This document shows, in pieces, positions 60,690-64,000 of a stretch of 64,000 bases of DNA; within the stretch, counting starts at the first letter, position 1; every line of letters starts with the position of its first letter. The notes under the pieces were generated by a model that made no database searches, was not told where the DNA came from, and worked only from the letters and a program-made list of their open reading frames with translations. This DNA is from Candidatus Zixiibacteriota bacterium. Lineage in GTDB: Bacteria > Zixibacteria > MSB-5A5 > GN15 > FEB-12. The stretch lies in the NCBI GenBank assembly GCA_017999435.1, contig JAGNLV010000004.1:372001-436000 (forward strand). The letters run 5' to 3'. Made by a program: the position numbers and the translations under genes.

Positions 60690-61739
60690 TCACGGAGCCT
60701 GCACGTGGCACTGACCGCAGAGGATCTTGTAGTTGGTGCCGTCACCGTTCTCGCCCGGGTTGGCTTCGCCGGTGGCCCAGATGAGACCGAAGGCGCGGGT
60801 GTTGCCGTGCGCCTTGTGGCAGCTCATGCAGCTCGGGGTGAGCGTAGTCGGAGCGCCGGTCCAGGCCGCGCCCCAGGTGCCCCAGTTGCCGGTCGCCGAC
60901 ATGACCTGCACGCGGTAGGCCTGGCCGGTGAACTTGCTGAGGCTGGAGTGCCCGCCGGTGAGAGCGCCGATGTTGGCATCCGCGGTGGGGTGGCGCAGCC
61001 ACTCGGTCTGCGTCGGAGCGGCCGTGTTGCGCATGTTGGCGCTGCTCGACGAACCGTGGAAGTCGGTGTGGCACTGCTGGCAGAACGCGCCGTAGCCGGA
61101 CGCGGTCACGTTCGGCTCGTTGAACTGAACATTCTGCATATCATAGTGATTGCCGCCGTAGGTCGCGGACAGCTCGAAGATGTCCTTCGTCAGATCGTTG
61201 GTCCCGATGGCGTAGGTCATGTACGGGGTCGCCGGAGTGCCGTTGATGAAGATGTTGGCGTTCCGGTAGATGCTCTGACCGCCGGAGGTGCGACCGTGCT
61301 GCGTGTGGCAGTCGATGCAATTCAGACCGTGGTCATTGCTGAACGTGCCGCCCGGAGCCACGTCGGTCGAGCCGAGCGTGTGGCCGGCAGCGTCGTAGTA
61401 GGGAGCGACGTTGTCGCGGTTCAGGGCGCCCGCCTGGCGACCGTTGGCCGTCACGTTGCCGCCGTTCTCCGCCAGGACATCCGGAGCAAACGTCTGGTTG
61501 TCATGGCACGAGAGGCAGAGCGTGTTGACCTCGTTGCGCAGCAGGAAATGATAAGGACCATCGGCCCCAAGCCCGACCGTGATGCCGGAACCGTCGGCAT
61601 TGTAGCCGTGGGTCTGGCTGTAGTGCATCACGTGGCACTCGGCGCAGTTGAGGGTCGTGCCGGTGTGGTAGTCGCCGGCCAGCGCACCGCCGGCCAGAAG
61701 CGCCACCGCGGCAACTCCGAGCAGGAAGACAGTCTTCAT
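60690..61739 (-). CDS. Hexaheme c-type cytochrome, OmcS-like (extracellular electron transfer candidate)
   Basis: A 349-residue exported cytochrome: a signal peptide (1-21) and exactly six CxxCH motifs at 32-36, 75-79, 141-145, 220-224, 304-308 and 341-345. Order and surroundings resemble Geobacter OmcS as I recall it: a histidine before heme 1 (YHTG), CAECHVMH at heme 1, GHTLGSTDVAPGGT before heme 3, CHTDFHG then RHP after heme 4, CMSCHKAH at heme 5, and the last heme 4 residues from the end. Twelve further histidines (for example H25, H39, H64, H120, H228, H250, H311) could supply distal ligands. OmcS itself is about 430 residues. ATG 61739 has GGAGGAAAG upstream. A CRP/FNR-type site lies upstream and DsbD is encoded in the same window. 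Confidence 0.88.
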   Translation of the reverse strand: MKTVFLLGVAAVALLAGGALAGDYHTGTTLNCAECHVMHYSQTHGYNADGSGITVGLGADGPYHFLLRNEVNTLCLSCHDNQTFAPDVLAENGGNVTANGRQAGALNRDNVAPYYDAAGHTLGSTDVAPGGTFSNDHGLNCIDCHTQHGRTSGGQSIYRNANIFINGTPATPYMTYAIGTNDLTKDIFELSATYGGNHYDMQNVQFNEPNVTASGYGAFCQQCHTDFHGSSSSANMRNTAAPTQTEWLRHPTADANIGALTGGHSSLSKFTGQAYRVQVMSATGNWGTWGAAWTGAPTTLTPSCMSCHKAHGNTRAFGLIWATGEANPGENGDGTNYKILCGQCHVQAP

Positions 61740-62180
61740 GCTGCTTTCCTCCAGTTTCGTGAAAGCATACTTCCACGGGGTGGAATGGTGATAGTATGGG
61801 TGCATTGTGAGTGATTGGGCGAATCCGAAGTTTGGAGACCTGCGTGATCTATATTTGTGATTCCTGTCACAAGCGATGGTCGAATCATTCCGGTGGTTGG
61901 CCATTCTCGTTTCCAAGTTTCTCGATCAGGGAACTTCTCAGTGCGTAGACCTAAGTTGGTTCATCCGGTGATCTGCGTTCATAACTGGGCAAAGGATATC
62001 AATAAAGCTCCTATTTGTCAAGAACTAAATGACACTTAAATGACACAAAATATCATCATTGCTCCGAAATGAGACGTTAAGCCATTCCCTAACATCTACT
62101 TGAAAGTACAGATTCGTCCCGGCATATGTGTACATATTGGCAGGGATTAGATCCGGAGAATCCCGATATTCTGGGTTATC
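61740..62180. other. AT-richer intergenic region upstream of the cytochrome gene
   Basis: A 441-bp gap without a gene. It contains the CRP/FNR-type palindrome at 61855-61872, a CATACTAT -10-like box on the minus strand at 61798-61791 with no good -35, and a separate palindrome ATATGT-gt-ACATAT at 62124-62137. The lack of a -35 would fit a promoter that needs an activator. Terminator of the NHL gene: a weak GGGATT / AATCCC hairpin only. Confidence 0.6.
61855..61872. promoter_or_regulatory. CRP/FNR-family binding site
   Basis: TTGTGA-TTCCTG-TCACAA, a perfect palindrome matching the CRP consensus TGTGA-N6-TCACA. Its centre is about 124 bp before the cytochrome ATG, and about 78 bp before the start predicted from the CATACT -10 box, a position seen for class I activation. 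The only gene it could control on either strand is the cytochrome gene. Confidence 0.6.
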
Positions 62181-63170
62181 TTAGTCGATCACAAAGCGTT
62201 GGACGCGACCACCGGCTCGCTCCAGAACGTAAAACGCGGTACCATTGAAGGCAATATCCCCAGGGTAGCGAAACTCCCCCGGCTTCAGGCCGAAACCGCC
62301 GACGAACGCCAGAAACGCTCCGTTCGGACGGTACACCTTGACCACCTGCCGCAGACCGTCGGTCACCCAAACAGTCTTCTCCCCCGCCGTGTCGGTCATG
62401 ACAGCGATGCCAGAGGGGAAGGACAGGTCGGCCCGGTCGACATCGTGGCCGGCAAAACCGCGGAGGTACCGGCCGGAGAGATCGAAGAGTTTCACGGCCG
62501 GCTCGGCGTAGAGGTCGGTTACGTAGAGGGTGCTGTCATCGACGGTGAGGGCCATGATGGTGCGGAACGGGGACTGGGCGGGGTCATCGACGCCGATAGT
62601 CCGCTCCAGGGCGAAAGTCTGATCAAGGATGAGCACCCCCGCGACGTCGCCGGCGGTCGCCACGATGGTGCGGTCGCCGGGTCCGAGGGCAACCGCCTGC
62701 GGGCGGAGGGAGAGCGCCGTATCGCCCAGCAGGAGGTCGAGGCGGAGGCGTTCGAGCAGGGCGCCGCGAAAATCGAGCACGTCGAGACACTCGCTGTGGG
62801 TGTCGATGAGGATGATCTCGCCGCGGCTGTTGACCACCAGGTCCCGCGGCTGCCCCTTTACGGCCCGCCCGCTCGCGGGGTCGGGGACGAAGTGGAGAAA
62901 CGAGTACTTGGGCTGGAGGAGGGCGTCGTAGACGACGACGCGGTTGTTGCCGGCATCGGCGACGAACACTTCCTGCGCGTGGGGGTCGACGAAGAGGGCC
63001 ATGGGGCTGCGGAGCGGCTGGTCCCAGCCGTCATCGGCCGCCAGCGCGGTGATCGAGATGCGGGCGTTGAGCTCGTCGCCGGCGCTCTGCGCGCTCGCGG
63101 AGGGGGCGGCGCCCGCCAGGAGGGCGGCGAGGGCGGCGCCGGGCAGGCAAAGAAGGCGGTTACGGTTCAT
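62181..63170 (-). CDS. NHL-type beta-propeller protein, exported
   Basis: A 329-residue protein with a signal peptide (MNRNRLLCLPGAALAALLAG, then ASA-Q) and six NHL/SMP-30-like propeller repeats, for example LRSPMALFVDPHAQEVFVAD, NRVVVYDALL, GQPRDLVVNSRGEIILIDT, FPSGIAVMTDTAGEKTVWVTD and FRYPGDIAFNGTAFYVLE. No catalytic motif. It overlaps the end of the preceding lipoprotein gene by 11 nt, and lies upstream of the cytochrome gene. As I recall, NHL-repeat proteins are also encoded beside omcS in Geobacter, which would strengthen the link, but this needs checking. Likely acts in the periplasm or at the surface. Confidence 0.82.
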   Translation of the reverse strand: MNRNRLLCLPGAALAALLAGAAPSASAQSAGDELNARISITALAADDGWDQPLRSPMALFVDPHAQEVFVADAGNNRVVVYDALLQPKYSFLHFVPDPASGRAVKGQPRDLVVNSRGEIILIDTHSECLDVLDFRGALLERLRLDLLLGDTALSLRPQAVALGPGDRTIVATAGDVAGVLILDQTFALERTIGVDDPAQSPFRTIMALTVDDSTLYVTDLYAEPAVKLFDLSGRYLRGFAGHDVDRADLSFPSGIAVMTDTAGEKTVWVTDGLRQVVKVYRPNGAFLAFVGGFGLKPGEFRYPGDIAFNGTAFYVLERAGGRVQRFVID

Positions 63171-63741
63171 GGAACAGCCCGCCGATTTCGGCGACCGTTT
63201 TCTTGACCATCGCCAGAGCCAACTGGTCGGCGGAGCGGATGGCGCCGATGCCGAACACGATCTCGCCCTTGTCCCCGCGGCCGTTGTTCGCGGCCACCCA
63301 CACGGTTTCACCGGTCTTGCCGTCGAGCAGACGGCAGTTGTAGGAGACCGTGGGGACTACCCCGAGGAAGCGGTCGTCGCGCTGGTCGAACTCGAGCACC
63401 GATCCGACCAGGAGGTAGTCCAAACGGAGCAGGGCGCAGAGGCTGTCGATTTCGGCGCGCGTGATGCGGGTGGCGGAACGGATGCGGTACTGGCGGAGGC
63501 CGGCGTAGACGTCGCCGTGCTCGGCCAGGTCGATGCGGCCGAGACCGGCGAGGAGGGTCTGGAAGTGGGAGGTGACGATTTCGGCGGCGCTCTCGGTTCC
63601 GCTGAGGTTTTCAAACGGCAGAACCGCAACCCGGGCGCCGGCCGGGAGGAGTTCCTCGACGCGCGGGACGGCGGTCATCTGGGAGGCGCAGCCGCCCAGC
63701 ACAAGCATCAAGCCGGCGAGCAGGAGGCGAAAGAGTGCCAC
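63160..63741 (-). CDS. Lipoprotein with CsgG/LpoB-like domain
   Basis: A 193-residue lipoprotein. A signal peptide ends in the lipobox LGGC, followed by a CsgG/LpoB/FlgO-like fold: RVAVLPFENLSGTESAAEIV, LRLDYLLVGSVLEFD and RLLDGKTGETVWVAAN. GTG 63741 with GAGG 7 nt upstream is chosen, 4 nt after the stop of the preceding lipoprotein gene; an earlier in-frame TTG would overlap it. Family members act in outer-membrane secretion or envelope assembly. It overlaps the NHL gene, so the three are probably one transcript. Confidence 0.78.
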   Translation of the reverse strand: MALFRLLLAGLMLVLGGCASQMTAVPRVEELLPAGARVAVLPFENLSGTESAAEIVTSHFQTLLAGLGRIDLAEHGDVYAGLRQYRIRSATRITRAEIDSLCALLRLDYLLVGSVLEFDQRDDRFLGVVPTVSYNCRLLDGKTGETVWVAANNGRGDKGEIVFGIGAIRSADQLALAMVKKTVAEIGGLFHEP

Positions 63742-63745
63742 GGCG

Positions 63746-64000
63746 CTACCTCGCAATCTGTCCGAAGGCGCCGGCGACTTCCCGGCACACCTTGGTGGTC
63801 ATCTCCCCCAGCGTGTGGGTTTCGCCGAAGGAGAAGATGGGGAATTTGGGCCCCCCCTTGCGGCTGGTCTCGTAGGACCAGACGACCGCGCCGGTTTGGC
63901 AGTCGACAAAGCGGACGATGACGGCGACGAGGGGGAATTCAGTCTGGCCGGAGCGGACCATGCCGTACTGGGAGACGGCGCCGACGAAGATTCCCTCGAC
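63746..64000 (-). CDS. CsgG-like lipoprotein, N-terminus beyond window edge
   Basis: The C-terminal 84 residues of a protein whose start is outside the window. Readable segments: GIFVGAVSQYGMVRSG, FPLVAVIVRFVDCQTGAVVWSYETS, and a closing helix MTTKVCREVAGAFGQIAR. The RFVDCQTGAVVW pattern is the same as RLLDGKTGETVW in the adjacent lipoprotein, so it is probably a paralogue with the CsgG-like fold. It precedes that gene by 4 nt, in an apparent operon. Confidence 0.65.
   Translation of the reverse strand, partial: VEGIFVGAVSQYGMVRSGQTEFPLVAVIVRFVDCQTGAVVWSYETSRKGGPKFPIFSFGETHTLGEMTTKVCREVAGAFGQIAR

Noticed and set aside
1-64000. CRISPR arrays, tRNA genes, prophage, integrons or defence islands
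   Set aside because: No regularly spaced repeats, no cloverleaf with CCA end, and no recombinase, phage or restriction gene was seen on either strand; the window is a chromosomal region with housekeeping and envelope genes.

Overview
The window is a chromosomal segment of a G+C-rich, Gram-negative (diderm) bacterium, most likely an uncultured member of the Fibrobacteres-Chlorobi-Bacteroidetes (FCB) superphylum close to candidate division Zixibacteria. That placement is inferred from protein style: a secreted subtilase ending in a dockerin-like tail with the repeated YRGGPPP / FRGGPPP signature, two FG-GAP proteins ending in a PNPFNP-type C-terminal sorting domain, and many outer-membrane and lipoprotein genes. 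No rRNA, tRNA, CRISPR array, prophage or intact insertion sequence was found. Genes are densely packed, mostly in operons with start/stop overlaps.

Layout. 1-5.3 kb: an EamA transporter (cut by the window edge), a metallo-beta-lactamase hydrolase, then a minus-strand stress module of ECF sigma factor, zinc-finger anti-sigma factor and an HtrA-like protein that has lost all three catalytic residues, followed by a class IV aminotransferase. 5.3-12.7 kb: an outer-membrane protein, a creatininase-family and a DUF2064-like protein, DsbD, a receiver-like protein without its phospho-acceptor, a rhomboid protease, a possible 30-residue membrane protein and thioredoxin. 12.8-17.1 kb: one 1407-residue 2-hydroxyacyl-CoA dehydratase activase-type protein. 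17.1-25.3 kb: a tight plus-strand operon dtd-maf-rodZ-like-GT9-like-smc-ftsY-yjbQ-rlmH. 25.3-28.6 kb: pyrE-acpS, a candidate structured RNA and a DUF4153 membrane protein. 28.6-32.5 kb: the core translation genes rplM-rpsI and rpsB-tsf-pyrH-frr. 32.6-36.5 kb: a SprT-type metalloprotein, mtnA, a second YjbQ-like protein and an acyl-CoA synthetase. 36.6-45 kb: an Ig-like lipoprotein and the type IV pilus set pilM-pilN-pilO-AMIN/PilP-pilQ plus a pseudopilin. 45-55 kb: a secreted subtilase, an M29 aminopeptidase, a tandem pair of FG-GAP surface proteins and a CtpA-type protease. 55-60.5 kb: a signal-peptidase-like protein lacking catalytic residues, a repeat-rich spacer, a HAD phosphatase, a nitrilase, a degenerate transposase tail flanked by hairpins, and an unusual fusion of an ABC-type substrate-binding domain to a TolC-type domain. 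60.6-64 kb: a hexaheme c-type cytochrome whose heme order and surrounding motifs resemble the Geobacter nanowire cytochrome OmcS, with a perfect CRP/FNR-type palindrome upstream and, on the same strand, an NHL-type propeller and two CsgG-like lipoproteins.

The locus most worth following is 60.6-64 kb, a candidate extracellular electron-transfer module in a lineage not usually associated with it. Next are the substrate-binding/TolC fusion, the AMIN-PilP rearrangement of the pilus secretin complex, the sigma/anti-sigma/dead-HtrA module and the mosaic FG-GAP twins. The clearest promoters here pair a TTGACA-like -35 with a -10 box, very often at 16 bp spacing, and many genes carry GGAGG-type ribosome binding sites.
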